Shown here piece by piece: positions 24,179 to 33,899 of a stretch of DNA of 64,000 nucleotides (positions are counted from its first letter, which is position 1; each line of letters begins with the position of its first letter). The DNA lies in the NCBI GenBank assembly GCA_947497315.1, contig CANMFX010000002.1:806001-870000 (forward strand). The letters run 5' to 3'. A model generated the notes under the pieces. The model was given only the letters and a program-made list of their open reading frames with translations. It made no database searches and was not told the DNA's origin. The position numbers and the translations under genes were made by a program. Source of the stretch: an uncultured Sphingomonadaceae bacterium (GTDB lineage Bacteria > Pseudomonadota > Alphaproteobacteria > Sphingomonadales > Sphingomonadaceae).

Positions 24179-25834
24179 ATGAGTGAACGAGAATCTATGC
24201 CTTATGACGTGGTCATTGTTGGTGGGGGACCAGCAGGACTAAGCGCGGCTATCCGGTTCAAACAAATGGCAGACGAAGCGGGCAAGGATCTCTCCGTCTG
24301 TATTTTGGAAAAAGGTTCCGAAATCGGTGCTCATATCCTGTCCGGCGCAGTTATTGATCCAAAAGCACTCGATGAACTGCTTCCAAATTGGCGTGAAGAA
24401 GATTGCCCCATGGCAGCGGTTCCTGTGACTGACAACCAGCATTGGGTTCTGACCAAGAACAAGAAATTCTCCATTCCGCACATTATGACACCGCCTTTCA
24501 TGCATAATAAGGGAACCTACACTGGATCGCTCGGCAATTTGTGCCGTTGGCTTGGTGAACGTGCCGAAAATATGGGTGTGGAAATTTTTCCAGGATTTGC
24601 CGCCGCTGAAATCCTCTATAACGAAGATGGCTCCGTTAAAGGCGTGGCGACGGGTGACATGGGCGTAGCACGTGATGGCAGTCACAAGCCTGACTATCAA
24701 CCGGGTTTGGAACTCCACGCAAAATATACTTTCTTTGCAGAGGGTGTTCGCGGACATCTCACAAAAATTCTGAAAGAAAAATTCGCACTGGCTAAGGATA
24801 GCCAACCACAGATTTACGGTCTTGGCATCAAGGAGTTGTGGGATATTGACCCCGACAAGCATGTTCCGGGCCGTGTCATTCACAGTCAGGGCTGGCCATT
24901 GGGTGAGGGTTCTAACGGCGGCGGTTTTCTTTACCATCAAGCCGATAACCAGGTGGCTTTGGGCTTCGTCACGTGGCTCAATTATGAAAACCCCTATCTG
25001 TCTCCGTTTGAAGAAATGCAGCGGTGGAAACAGCATCCTGAAATCCGCAAGATTTTGGAAGGCGGCAAACGCATTTCCTATGGTGCCCGCGCAATTAATG
25101 ACGGCGGCTTCCAATCCGTACCGAAACTGTTCTTCCCCGGTGGTGCGCTGATCGGCTGTTCTGCCGGTTTTGTGAATGTTCCACGGATCAAGGGCACGCA
25201 TACTGCGATGAAAACAGGAATGATGGCAGCAGAGGCGGCTTTTGAAGCCATTGTTGCTGATCGTCAAAGTGATGAATTGGCAGCCTATGGCACAGCTTAT
25301 GAAAATAGCTGGGTACGTGAAGAGTTGCGCGTCGTTCGCAACGTGTTGCCTGCCGCCGAAAAATATGGTGATTTTCTGGGATCGATCATCGCTGGCATCA
25401 ACATGTGGGCGGAGAATTTCAAAATCAAAATGCCGTTCACGATGAAGCATCATCCGGATCATACGCGCCTGAAACGGGCAGAACATTGTGAACCTATCGA
25501 ATATCCAAAACCCGATGGCGTGATAAGCTTTGATCGCTTGTCTTCGGTATTTTTATCCAATACCAACCATGAAGAAGATCAGCCGGTTCACTTGCAGTTG
25601 AAGGACGCATCTATGCCAGTGGATGTGAATCTACCCGTATTTGCGGGACCATCACAGCGTTACTGCCCGGCGGGGGTTTATGAGTTTGTCGAAGACGATG
25701 CCGGCAAGCCGAAATTCCAGATCAACGCGCAGAATTGCGTCCACTGCAAAACCTGTGATATCAAAGACCCGAACCAGAATATCAACTGGGTTGTACCCGA
25801 AGGTGGCGGAGGTCCCAATTACCCCAATATGTAA
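24179..25834 (+). CDS. Electron transfer flavoprotein-ubiquinone oxidoreductase
   Basis: 551 residues; passes electrons from ETF (fatty-acid and amino-acid dehydrogenases) to ubiquinone at the membrane. FAD motif VVIVGGGPAGLSAAIRF at the N-terminus; the C-terminal 4Fe-4S domain has cysteines in RYCPAGVYEF and NCVHCKTCDIKDP. ATG 24179 follows CAGGAAAAATACA; the upstream frame back to 24086 has no family sequence. It fits the acyl-CoA and propionyl-CoA genes seen elsewhere in the window. Overlaps the start region of the TPR gene. Confidence 0.96.
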   Translation: MSERESMPYDVVIVGGGPAGLSAAIRFKQMADEAGKDLSVCILEKGSEIGAHILSGAVIDPKALDELLPNWREEDCPMAAVPVTDNQHWVLTKNKKFSIPHIMTPPFMHNKGTYTGSLGNLCRWLGERAENMGVEIFPGFAAAEILYNEDGSVKGVATGDMGVARDGSHKPDYQPGLELHAKYTFFAEGVRGHLTKILKEKFALAKDSQPQIYGLGIKELWDIDPDKHVPGRVIHSQGWPLGEGSNGGGFLYHQADNQVALGFVTWLNYENPYLSPFEEMQRWKQHPEIRKILEGGKRISYGARAINDGGFQSVPKLFFPGGALIGCSAGFVNVPRIKGTHTAMKTGMMAAEAAFEAIVADRQSDELAAYGTAYENSWVREELRVVRNVLPAAEKYGDFLGSIIAGINMWAENFKIKMPFTMKHHPDHTRLKRAEHCEPIEYPKPDGVISFDRLSSVFLSNTNHEEDQPVHLQLKDASMPVDVNLPVFAGPSQRYCPAGVYEFVEDDAGKPKFQINAQNCVHCKTCDIKDPNQNINWVVPEGGGGPNYPNM

Positions 25835-27491
25835 AACAGGTTTTGGCGTATTTATCATTGCCGCGTTATTGAGTAGCCCGGCTCTCGCCAAGCGCAGCAA
25901 TGGAGCTGATGCGCTTAACCGATATGTCGAAGCACGATTGGCAGAATCGTCGGACAAACCGGAAGCCGCTGCGGCTATCTACGCTGAGACTCTGAAGGAA
26001 CAGCCGGACAACCTATTGTTGGCGAGCAAGGCTTACGTAAAAGCGATTGAATCCGGCGATTTTGATCTGGCAATCAAAGCGGTCCGGACCCTCGACACAC
26101 GCGGCGGCATTGATGCGGAAATGCCTTTGCTTTTGTTTGCTGATGCCTTTGCACGCCGCGACTACAAGGCAGCCGAAATCGCCTCTTTGCAGCTTGAATC
26201 CTTGCAGAATTTCGGTTTTTTAACACCATTTTTGAACGCTTGGCTTTCCACTGCTGACCGGAAAAGCCCGCTTGCGAATCTTGCGGCGGCCAAAAAAGAC
26301 ACGACCGGTACCTATTATCATCAGGAACAGTTGATATTGCACGCTTTGGCTCGCGGCTACGAAGACGATGTCATGCAACTGATCGATGCAATTGTTGATC
26401 GCAATGAAGCGCGCATGGCGCCGGTGCGTATTGTCATTGCCCGTCATTTCCTGGCCAAGGGCGACGAACAGACTGCTCTGGGAATATTGAATAAAAAACG
26501 CACGGGCCCGGAAAGGAAAATGTTACAGGATATAGAGCTTGGCAAAGCTAAGGTGTTTTTCCAAAAGTTGGATACGCAGGTCGGAACAAGCTTTCTTCTG
26601 CAGCGGCTAGCATCTGACTTGGGATCCCAGCGGGCCTATTTTCTGGGCTTGGTCAGCGCACAGGCAGCCGCCCGAATTTCGCCGGATAATGACTATGGAC
26701 AGCTTATTTTAGCTGAGGCTTACGGCAATACCGAAAATAATCAGGCCGCCCGGACAGCACTCAAAGAAATAGCCAGTGACAGTGCCTACGCCTTGTTAGC
26801 CATCAGCATGGAGGTGGCGCGCTATGTTGACGATGAAGATTACACAAGCGCACAAAAACGTTTGGGTAAGATCACTGACGCCATGCCTGAGACGCCTGAA
26901 TTGAGGGCTTTGCTGGGGCAACTGCTTCAGGCAAGCGGCAATCACAAAGAGGCCGCCACGGCCTTTGAACAAGCTATAGCGTTGGCGGAAAAGAGAGGCG
27001 CTCCAGATGCATTGCTGGCATCATACTGGCTGTCATTGGGCGCCACACAGGAACAGGCTGGACTTTGGCCGGCAGGTTTAAACTCACTGAAAAAAGCCGA
27101 CATGCTACAACCTGATTCAGCGAGCATATTGAACTATCTGGGTTATGCGCAGCTGGAACGCCGCGAAAATACCGATTCCGCGATCGCTGCCATTCGCAGA
27201 GCACACAAACTTCGTTCATCTTCCCCTGCAATCACTGATTCCCTGGGCTGGGCTTATTATGTCACCGGTGAACATGAGAAAGCGGTCGGGTATCTGGAGC
27301 TGGCCCGGGCAGGGGAACCGCAAGATCCGACGATAAACGAGCATCTGGGTGATGCCTATTGGGCGGTCGGCCGCAAATATGAGGCGCGCTATGCTTGGAA
27401 ATCAGCGAAATTATTCGCTGATGCTGAAGATATGCAGCGCCTGAAGGAAAAAATCGATGTGGGCCTTCGTGCCGATCTTGTTTCTCCTTAA
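25803..27491 (+). CDS. Exported TPR-repeat protein with uncertain start codon
   Basis: About 562 residues. A signal peptide is clear (GFGVFIIAALLSSPALA, cleavage before KRSNG), followed by many tetratricopeptide-like helical pairs (for example GDFDLAIKAVRTLDTRGG, YTSAQKRLGKITDAMPETPE, SILNYLGYAQLERRENTDSA). It is probably a periplasmic or outer-membrane-associated scaffold. No ATG lies just before the signal peptide: GTG 25803, TTG 25791, or ATT 25818 (5 nt after GGAGG) are the candidates, all inside the end of the ETF-QO gene. Its stop overlaps the ispE ATG (TAATG). Confidence 0.8.
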   Translation: MAEVPITPICKTGFGVFIIAALLSSPALAKRSNGADALNRYVEARLAESSDKPEAAAAIYAETLKEQPDNLLLASKAYVKAIESGDFDLAIKAVRTLDTRGGIDAEMPLLLFADAFARRDYKAAEIASLQLESLQNFGFLTPFLNAWLSTADRKSPLANLAAAKKDTTGTYYHQEQLILHALARGYEDDVMQLIDAIVDRNEARMAPVRIVIARHFLAKGDEQTALGILNKKRTGPERKMLQDIELGKAKVFFQKLDTQVGTSFLLQRLASDLGSQRAYFLGLVSAQAAARISPDNDYGQLILAEAYGNTENNQAARTALKEIASDSAYALLAISMEVARYVDDEDYTSAQKRLGKITDAMPETPELRALLGQLLQASGNHKEAATAFEQAIALAEKRGAPDALLASYWLSLGATQEQAGLWPAGLNSLKKADMLQPDSASILNYLGYAQLERRENTDSAIAAIRRAHKLRSSSPAITDSLGWAYYVTGEHEKAVGYLELARAGEPQDPTINEHLGDAYWAVGRKYEARYAWKSAKLFADAEDMQRLKEKIDVGLRADLVSP

Positions 27492-28345
27492 TGTTCCAGA
27501 CAGACCAGAATAATGGCAATAGTGAGATCGCGTGCGCAAAGATCAATCTTGCGCTGCACGTCCGCAAACGTCTCGCTAATGGCTATCATGACATTGAGAC
27601 AGTGTTTGCTTTTCTTGACCACGGCGATCTGCTGTCGGTCGAGCCGCACGACGAAATCACGCTGTCGATCACAGGTCCCTTTGCCAAGGGTCTGAGCGAT
27701 AAGGACAACCTGGTGCTGGATGCTGCCCGTCTGTTGGCCGGTAGTGCTGGCACGGCGGCCGGTGCCAGTATTTTTCTAGAAAAGCGCTTGCCTATTGCAT
27801 CGGGAATAGGCGGTGGCTCTGCTGATGCCGCAGCGGCACTTCGTTTGCTCAACCGCTATTGGGACGCAGGGTTGTCACTATCTGAACTTGTGGAGCTTTC
27901 TGCCCCGCTGGGGGCCGATGTGCCTGCTTGCGTTGTCAATCAAACATGTACGGGGAAGGGAATTGGGCAGGATCTGGCGCCCTTAGACAATGGCGCACTG
28001 GCAGGATATTTTGTGCTGTTGGTAAATCCACTCGTTCCGGTATCGACGGCATCCATTTTCCGCGATTGGGACGGTTTTGACCAGGGCGCCCTGCCAGCTG
28101 GTAGCCTCCTTGATATCCTTCTGTCCGGACGCAATGATTTGCAAGGCCCGGCAGAGCGATTGGCCCCAGCTATTAGCGATATTTTATCGAACTTGAATGA
28201 GACAGGCGCTTTAGTTTCAAGAATGTCAGGGTCAGGCGCAACTTGCTTTGCTCTTTATGAAACAGAACGACAGGCAGAGGATGCGAAAAAGATGGTCAGT
28301 GCAGAATTGCCCGATAGCTGGACGATGATCGGAGGGTTGAAATGA
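27491..28345 (+). CDS. ispE: 4-diphosphocytidyl-2-C-methyl-D-erythritol kinase
   Basis: 284 residues, GHMP kinase of the MEP isoprenoid pathway. The N-terminus CAKINLALHV and the ATP-binding LPIASGIGGGSADAAAALR are diagnostic, with SGSGATCFALY as the third motif. It is coupled to the TPR gene by TAATG and to the next gene by an ATGA overlap. Confidence 0.96.
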   Translation: MFQTDQNNGNSEIACAKINLALHVRKRLANGYHDIETVFAFLDHGDLLSVEPHDEITLSITGPFAKGLSDKDNLVLDAARLLAGSAGTAAGASIFLEKRLPIASGIGGGSADAAAALRLLNRYWDAGLSLSELVELSAPLGADVPACVVNQTCTGKGIGQDLAPLDNGALAGYFVLLVNPLVPVSTASIFRDWDGFDQGALPAGSLLDILLSGRNDLQGPAERLAPAISDILSNLNETGALVSRMSGSGATCFALYETERQAEDAKKMVSAELPDSWTMIGGLK

Positions 28346-29067
28346 TCGAACCGTTCGAAATTTTTGGAGTCCCGCAAGAACGCGGCGTGTTGATCGTGGT
28401 TGATCATGCCGCCAATCATGTTCCGGATGACATTGATCTTGGGATTTCGCCGGAGTTTCTGAACGATCATATCGCTTATGATATCGGCGTTGCCAACATC
28501 GCCCGCTATATGGCCGAAACACCCGGTTACCTGTCGATATTGGGAACGGTATCCCGACTGGTCGTCGACCTTAATCGATTTCCGGACGAAACAGGCGTCA
28601 TTCCGGCTCGCAGCGATGGGGTCGAGATAACCGGTAACGCAATTGGCGACGGGGAAAGAAGCGCGCGGCTCGACCGGTTCTTTCACCCCTATCATGATCG
28701 GGTGGCAGAGTTGATCCGTGATCTGGATCCTGCACTCACATTGTTTCTGCACAGTTTTACGCCCAAGCTACGATCCGGATTGATGGAGATGCGGCCATGG
28801 GAAATCGGTGTCCTGTACAACGAACAGGAAGCAGCATCGCGTCTCGCTATCCAACATCTGGAACAGGAAGGACTGGTTGTTGGTCACCAGCAACCCTATT
28901 CCGGAAAGGACCTCCACGCCACGATGAAACGGCAGGCGGAAGATATCGGCAAAGCCTATACAGAAATCGAGATTCGGCAGGATTTGATTGCACATGAAAC
29001 CGGTCAGCGCCGTTTTTCAGAAATATTGTTACGAATCTGCGATAAAGTACGAACAGGGCTTGCGTGA
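28342..29067 (+). CDS. N-formylglutamate amidohydrolase family protein
   Basis: 241 residues. DHAANHVPDD, SRLVVDLNRFPDE and LTLFLHSFTPK are the family motifs with metal-binding His and Asp. The biochemically known member hydrolyses N-formylglutamate in histidine degradation (HutG-like), but no hut genes are present here, so the substrate is open. Its ATG overlaps the ispE stop by 4 nt. Confidence 0.9.
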   Translation: MIEPFEIFGVPQERGVLIVVDHAANHVPDDIDLGISPEFLNDHIAYDIGVANIARYMAETPGYLSILGTVSRLVVDLNRFPDETGVIPARSDGVEITGNAIGDGERSARLDRFFHPYHDRVAELIRDLDPALTLFLHSFTPKLRSGLMEMRPWEIGVLYNEQEAASRLAIQHLEQEGLVVGHQQPYSGKDLHATMKRQAEDIGKAYTEIEIRQDLIAHETGQRRFSEILLRICDKVRTGLA

Positions 29068-29127
29068 GGGGCGCAGTTTTGGAAGGAGGATCGGCGATTA
29101 CAGCCACCTCTTTTGCAGGACGAATAA

Positions 29128-30849
29128 ATGACCCGGACGTTCGATAAATCCAAACTACCAAGCCGCCATGTCAGTGTCGGCCCGGAACGCGCGCCACAGC
29201 GCAGCTATTATTATGCCATGGGCATGACCGAAGAGGATATCGCCAAACCATTTGTCGGCATTGCATCTGCTGGCAATGACAGCGCCCCTTGCAACACATT
29301 GCTGGATGCGCAGGCGGATATGGCACGTCAAGGCGTTATCGAGGCTGGTGGCACTCCGCGCCGGTTCAATACCATCACCGTGACAGATGGTATCGCCATG
29401 GGGCATCAGGGAATGAAATCCTCACTCATATCGCGTGAAGTGATTGCTGACTCGGTAGAGGTCAGCGTCCGCGGCCATTGCTACGACGCATTGGTAACCT
29501 ATGCGGGATGCGATAAAAGCCTGCCCGGGATGATGATGGCAATGCTGCGCCTCAATGTGCCTTCGATATTTGTCTATGGCGGCTCCATCTTACCGGGCCG
29601 TTTCCATGAAGAAGACGTTACTGTTGTGGATGTTTTTGAAGCGGTCGGCCAGCATAGCGCCGGAAACTGCCCATTGCAGGAACTGATTGAACTCGAGAAA
29701 GTAGCCTGTCCCGGACATGGCGCATGTGGCGGCCAGTTTACCGCCAACACCATGGCCTGCGTGGCTGAGGCGATCGGATTGTCATTGCCCAACAGCAATA
29801 TGGCGCCAGCCCCTTATGAGAGCCGCGATGATATGGCGGTGGCGGCAGGACGTCAGGTTATGGATTTGATCGAACGCAACCTGCGTCCACGCGATATCTG
29901 CACAAGAGAGGCCTTTGTTAACGCGGCCCGTATCGTTGCCGCCACTGGCGGATCAACCAATGCGGCGCTTCATCTGCCAGCCATGGCAAGCGAAGCCGGT
30001 ATCGATTTTGATCTGTTTGATGTGGCAGAAGCGTTCAAATCAACGCCCTATCTGGCTGACCTGAAACCGGGCGGCAAATATGTCGCGAGAGACATGCACA
30101 ATGCCGGCGGTGTCTATATGCTGATGAAAACCATGATGGACAATGATCTGCTTAACGGCGATTGCATCACGGTAACTGGCAAGACACTGGGCGAAAATAT
30201 CGACGAGATTACATGGAATAGTGACCAGAAAGTCATATATGATGTGAAGAACGCGATTACCGAAACCGGCGGCGTGGTCGGCTTGAAAGGATCGTTGGCA
30301 CCGGAAGGCGCAATTGTGAAGGTCGCCGGGATGGCGCGTTTGCAATTTCGCGGCCCTGCACAGATATTCGAATGTGAAGAAGATGCCTTTGATGCCGTCG
30401 AAAAACGCGAGATCAAGGAAGGATCGGTCATCATCATTCGCAACGAAGGCCCAAAAGGCGGCCCGGGCATGCGCGAAATGCTGGCTACGACTGCGGCGCT
30501 TTATGGTCAGGGTATGGGCGAAAAAGTTGCCCTTATCACTGACGGCCGTTTTTCAGGCGCAACCCGGGGCTTTTGTATCGGCCATGTTGGACCAGAAGCA
30601 GCCGATGGCGGTCCAATCGGGTTGGTCGAAGACGGCGATATGATAAATATCGACGCAGAAGCGGGTATAATCGACCTTGAAGTTGATGAGAAAACGCTGG
30701 AAGAACGCCGTTCATGTTACACGCCCCATGTGAATGATTATGGGTCAGGTGCGTTATGGCGCTATGCTCAGAATGTAGGTCCGGCCTATAAGGGCGCTGT
30801 TACTCATCCCGGAGCGAAAGCGGAAAAACATGTCTACGCGGATATTTAG
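29128..30849 (+). CDS. ilvD: Dihydroxy-acid dehydratase
   Basis: 573 residues; third step of valine, leucine and isoleucine synthesis. Iron-sulfur cysteines are in [21 protein letters not shown] and [32 protein letters not shown] is near the C-terminus. IlvD versus the sugar-acid dehydratase paralogues: the [15 protein letters not shown]-terminus and the length fit IlvD, but paralogues are close enough that specificity is inferred. Overlaps the lipoprotein gene by 20 nt. Confidence 0.9.
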   Translation: MTRTFDKSKLPSRHVSVGPERAPQRSYYYAMGMTEEDIAKPFVGIASAGNDSAPCNTLLDAQADMARQGVIEAGGTPRRFNTITVTDGIAMGHQGMKSSLISREVIADSVEVSVRGHCYDALVTYAGCDKSLPGMMMAMLRLNVPSIFVYGGSILPGRFHEEDVTVVDVFEAVGQHSAGNCPLQELIELEKVACPGHGACGGQFTANTMACVAEAIGLSLPNSNMAPAPYESRDDMAVAAGRQVMDLIERNLRPRDICTREAFVNAARIVAATGGSTNAALHLPAMASEAGIDFDLFDVAEAFKSTPYLADLKPGGKYVARDMHNAGGVYMLMKTMMDNDLLNGDCITVTGKTLGENIDEITWNSDQKVIYDVKNAITETGGVVGLKGSLAPEGAIVKVAGMARLQFRGPAQIFECEEDAFDAVEKREIKEGSVIIIRNEGPKGGPGMREMLATTAALYGQGMGEKVALITDGRFSGATRGFCIGHVGPEAADGGPIGLVEDGDMINIDAEAGIIDLEVDEKTLEERRSCYTPHVNDYGSGALWRYAQNVGPAYKGAVTHPGAKAEKHVYADI

Positions 30850-31270
30850 CAGTTTTGCAGTTGTCTTGCTGGTTACAGCATGCGGGAAGCCGGATAATGA
30901 TATTCTGGCCGAGGCAGAGGACAGCGCAGCGGCTCAGGCCGCCGATGACGGCAGGATCGAATGTGCGATCAATGGCGACCGCGATTTTTCAAGCGGCTGC
31001 CAAACGGAACGCCTGTCCGGTGAAAATGGTGTAACCCTTATAGTGCGGCATCCCGACGGCGGCTTTCGACGGTTCAATGTTCTCACCGACGGTCGCGGGT
31101 TGGAAGCCGCTGACGGGTCGGAGAAAGCCAGGATCGAGATTGTCGAAGACGACAAGATATTGGTGAGCGTTGGTTCCGACAAATATCTTATGTCGGCACG
31201 CATGAAGACGTCAGATACTGCGGATGTCGCTGGTCAAGCGGGCGAACCGGCACCACAAGCCGGGAACTAG
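30830..31270 (+). CDS. Small lipoprotein of unknown function
   Basis: 146 residues. Lipobox LVTACG with acylated C18 after a short hydrophobic segment. The mature domain is acidic with one Cys pair ([15 protein letters not shown]), followed by a beta-rich part ([17 protein letters not shown]) and a low-complexity Ala/Gly/Pro tail. Residue +2 is Gly. The start lies inside the end of ilvD, 7 nt before the nnr ATG, so it is part of that operon. Family not recognised. Confidence 0.8.
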   Translation: MSTRIFSSFAVVLLVTACGKPDNDILAEAEDSAAAQAADDGRIECAINGDRDFSSGCQTERLSGENGVTLIVRHPDGGFRRFNVLTDGRGLEAADGSEKARIEIVEDDKILVSVGSDKYLMSARMKTSDTADVAGQAGEPAPQAGN

Positions 31271-31277
31271 GCGCGCT

Positions 31278-32681
31278 ATGCTCAATCATGGGCATATCCT
31301 GACAGCTGCCGAGATGCAGGCTGCCGAACAGCGACTCATAGATAGCGGAACATCAGTAATTGAGCTGATGCACAGGGCCGGAACCGGTGCCGCTGACTAT
31401 ATCTGGCGAGCAGCGCCGCATTGCCCTACTTTGGTGCTCTGTGGTCCCGGCAATAATGGCGGTGACGGATATGTCATTGCCCAGGCGTTGTTGGCGAAAG
31501 GGACGGATGTCGCCATAGCAGCGAGCGGCGAACCCGCGACGGATGCCGCAAAGAATGCAAAATCTCTGTGGCAGGGACAAACATATGCACTGGATGATGC
31601 CCGACCGGCGAAGCAATTTGTCGATTGTCTGTTTGGAACCGGACTCACCCGACCGGTATCCGGGTCCCTGTTGAATCATCGCCAACGCCTGTTCGACGGG
31701 GCGGGGCGACGGGTAGCGGTTGATTTACCCAGCGGAATTGAAACCGATACAGGCGCGACACTCAATCCGGTTTCTCGATATGACCTGACTATTGCGCTGG
31801 GAGCCTTCAAGCCTGCCCATTATCTTGCACCAGCCTCCAGGCTTATGGGATATCTGGCCGGGGTCGAGATAGGCGTTGATGCAACCTCGGCCGTCCGGTT
31901 ACTAGCGCGGCCGACGTTGGAGGCGCCTAAGACAGGAGATCATAAATATACAAGGGGGCTTGTTGCTGTTGTCGCTGGCCGCATGCAGGGAGCAGCGAAA
32001 CTGGCTGCCCTAGCCGCTCAGCGATCAGGGGCTGGCTATGTGAAGATATTCGCTGGTCCTGGCTTCTCATCGCCCAATCACAGTATCGTTATCGAGCCTC
32101 ACGAAAATGGGGTTCAACTGCAAGAGCAATTGTCCGATGACAGGATTGCGATCATTGTCATCGGCCCAGGACTGAGCCGTGACAGTCATGCGGAAAAGCT
32201 GCTGGATTTGGTCTTGGATATCGAAAAGCCGGTTTTGCTGGATGCCGATGCCTTGATTCTTTTGGGCAGTAGGGGTCTCAGCCGTCTGAAAGATCGATCA
32301 TCGCCGGTCATCATGACGCCGCATACCGGTGAATTTGCGGCAATGTCCGGAAACGGCAAAGGGTCGAAAATCGATCTTACGAATATATTGGCTGCCGACA
32401 GCGGTGCTGTTGTTGTTCATAAAGGCAGTGACAGCGTGATTGCCAATCCTGAAGGCATGGTATCTCTGGCACCCTCATCGTCAAGCTGGCTTTCTACAGC
32501 AGGAACGGGCGACGTTCTTGCCGGCATCATCGCGGGCCGTTTTGCAAACGAGAAAGATGCTTTCCTGGCCGCAAAACAGGGGCAGTGGCTGCATAGCCGT
32601 GCTGCGAAACTCGCCGACCCCAGCTTTTCCCCGGAGATACTGATTGATCATATCCCGAAAGCAATACAAGAGTGCCTATGA
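31278..32681 (+). CDS. nnr: Bifunctional NAD(P)H-hydrate repair enzyme (epimerase/dehydratase)
   Basis: 467 residues in two domains. YjeF_N epimerase (about 1-200) with CGPGNNGGDGYVIAQAL, and the YjeF_C ADP-dependent dehydratase (about 210-467) with PHTGEFAAMSG and STAGTGDVLAGIIAG. It repairs damaged NAD(P)HX. ATG 31278 is used because the family N-terminus (HILTAAEMQAAEQ) begins here. Its stop overlaps the next ATG by 4 nt. Confidence 0.95.
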   Translation: MLNHGHILTAAEMQAAEQRLIDSGTSVIELMHRAGTGAADYIWRAAPHCPTLVLCGPGNNGGDGYVIAQALLAKGTDVAIAASGEPATDAAKNAKSLWQGQTYALDDARPAKQFVDCLFGTGLTRPVSGSLLNHRQRLFDGAGRRVAVDLPSGIETDTGATLNPVSRYDLTIALGAFKPAHYLAPASRLMGYLAGVEIGVDATSAVRLLARPTLEAPKTGDHKYTRGLVAVVAGRMQGAAKLAALAAQRSGAGYVKIFAGPGFSSPNHSIVIEPHENGVQLQEQLSDDRIAIIVIGPGLSRDSHAEKLLDLVLDIEKPVLLDADALILLGSRGLSRLKDRSSPVIMTPHTGEFAAMSGNGKGSKIDLTNILAADSGAVVVHKGSDSVIANPEGMVSLAPSSSSWLSTAGTGDVLAGIIAGRFANEKDAFLAAKQGQWLHSRAAKLADPSFSPEILIDHIPKAIQECL

Positions 32682-33889
32682 GCACCGAAACCGATTCAAA
32701 TGTTATCTTGCGTGTTGCCGCCAAAGGCGACGGCGTGACCGCTGATGGCCGCCATGTCGCCTTTTCCGCCCCGCTTGATCGACTGAATGAGGAAGGCGGA
32801 CTCATAAAAGGGCCGCATCATGTTGATCCGCCTTGCCAGCATTTCAAGGAATGCGGCGGGTGCAGCCTGCAACATCTGGATGACGAAAGCCATGCGCAAT
32901 TTGTAATTGACCGTGTCGCTTATGCGCTGGAGGGGCAGGGGCTTAGTGCGGAAACATTGCATCCTCCTCAGATTTCAAAACCCAAAAGCCGTATCCGGGC
33001 CAGCCTGCGCGCCGCGATGATGGGTAAAAGCTTCAAACTGGGGTTCAGCGGGGCGGGTAGTCATAGAATTGTTGATCTCAAGCAATGCGAAATCATGCGG
33101 CCCGAGCTTTTTGCCGTGATTGACCCGTTGCGCAGTTTTTTGAAATCCGTGGCGCGGCGCAAACATGACATGAATGTCGAGATGAGTCTGGCCGACCAAG
33201 GTGTCGATCTTTGTATCAAAAATTATGAGCCGGAAACCCTGGAACAACGCGAGGCCTTAGCTGCCTTTGCGAAGGCCAATAATCTAGCCCGGCTTTCCGT
33301 GGACAATGGTTATGGTCCCGAAACGCAGTGGGAGCCCGAGCCGGTTACAGTGACATTTAACGGTATAGCGGTGGCCTTACCGCATAACAGTTTCCTGCAG
33401 CCCACAGGAGAGGGCAAAGCCGCACTGGTCGCTGCGATGCTGGAAACCGTCGGCGATACCAAATTGGTCGCGGATCTGTTTGCGGGTCTTGGTACGTTCA
33501 CATTTGCACTCGGCGACAGTCATAAGGTTTATGCTGCGGAAGGATCCCGGGATGCAATCGGGGCATTGAAAATCGCCGCGAACCTGTCCGGTCGTCAGAT
33601 ATTTACGGAACATCGCGATCTGTTCCGGCGGCCGCTTAGTCCGGAAGAATTGAATCGTTTCGGTGCTGTGATTCTGGATCCGCCTCGTGCCGGTGCGCGC
33701 GATCAGATCGCTCAGATCGCGCAATCGGATGTCCCGAAGATTTGTTATATCAGTTGTAACCCTGCAAGCTTTGCACGTGACGCAAAGCAACTTTGTGATG
33801 CGGGGTATAAGTTGGACGCGTTGTGGCCTGTAGGTCAATTTCTATGGTCGACCCATGTGGAGCTGGTTTCTAGCTTTACCAAGGCATAG
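32678..33889 (+). CDS. RumA/RlmD-like 23S rRNA (uracil-5)-methyltransferase
   Basis: 403 residues. The N-terminal 4Fe-4S ligands are in CQHFKECGGCSLQHL. A class I SAM domain has ADLFAGLGTFTF, VILDPPRAG and the catalytic cysteine in YISCNPASFARD. It methylates uracil-5 in 23S rRNA or tRNA; whether the target is U747, U1939 or both cannot be told from sequence. ATG at the ATGA overlap with nnr; the GTG at 32672 is an alternative. Convergent with the nitrilase. Confidence 0.92.
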   Translation: MSTETDSNVILRVAAKGDGVTADGRHVAFSAPLDRLNEEGGLIKGPHHVDPPCQHFKECGGCSLQHLDDESHAQFVIDRVAYALEGQGLSAETLHPPQISKPKSRIRASLRAAMMGKSFKLGFSGAGSHRIVDLKQCEIMRPELFAVIDPLRSFLKSVARRKHDMNVEMSLADQGVDLCIKNYEPETLEQREALAAFAKANNLARLSVDNGYGPETQWEPEPVTVTFNGIAVALPHNSFLQPTGEGKAALVAAMLETVGDTKLVADLFAGLGTFTFALGDSHKVYAAEGSRDAIGALKIAANLSGRQIFTEHRDLFRRPLSPEELNRFGAVILDPPRAGARDQIAQIAQSDVPKICYISCNPASFARDAKQLCDAGYKLDALWPVGQFLWSTHVELVSSFTKA

Positions 33890-33899
33890 CTGAAATAAT

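Noticed and set aside
24239-25486. A 415-codon antisense frame opposite ETF-ubiquinone oxidoreductase
   Set aside because: No recognisable domain, rich in Cys/His/Phe as expected for an antisense shadow; the sense gene is intact.
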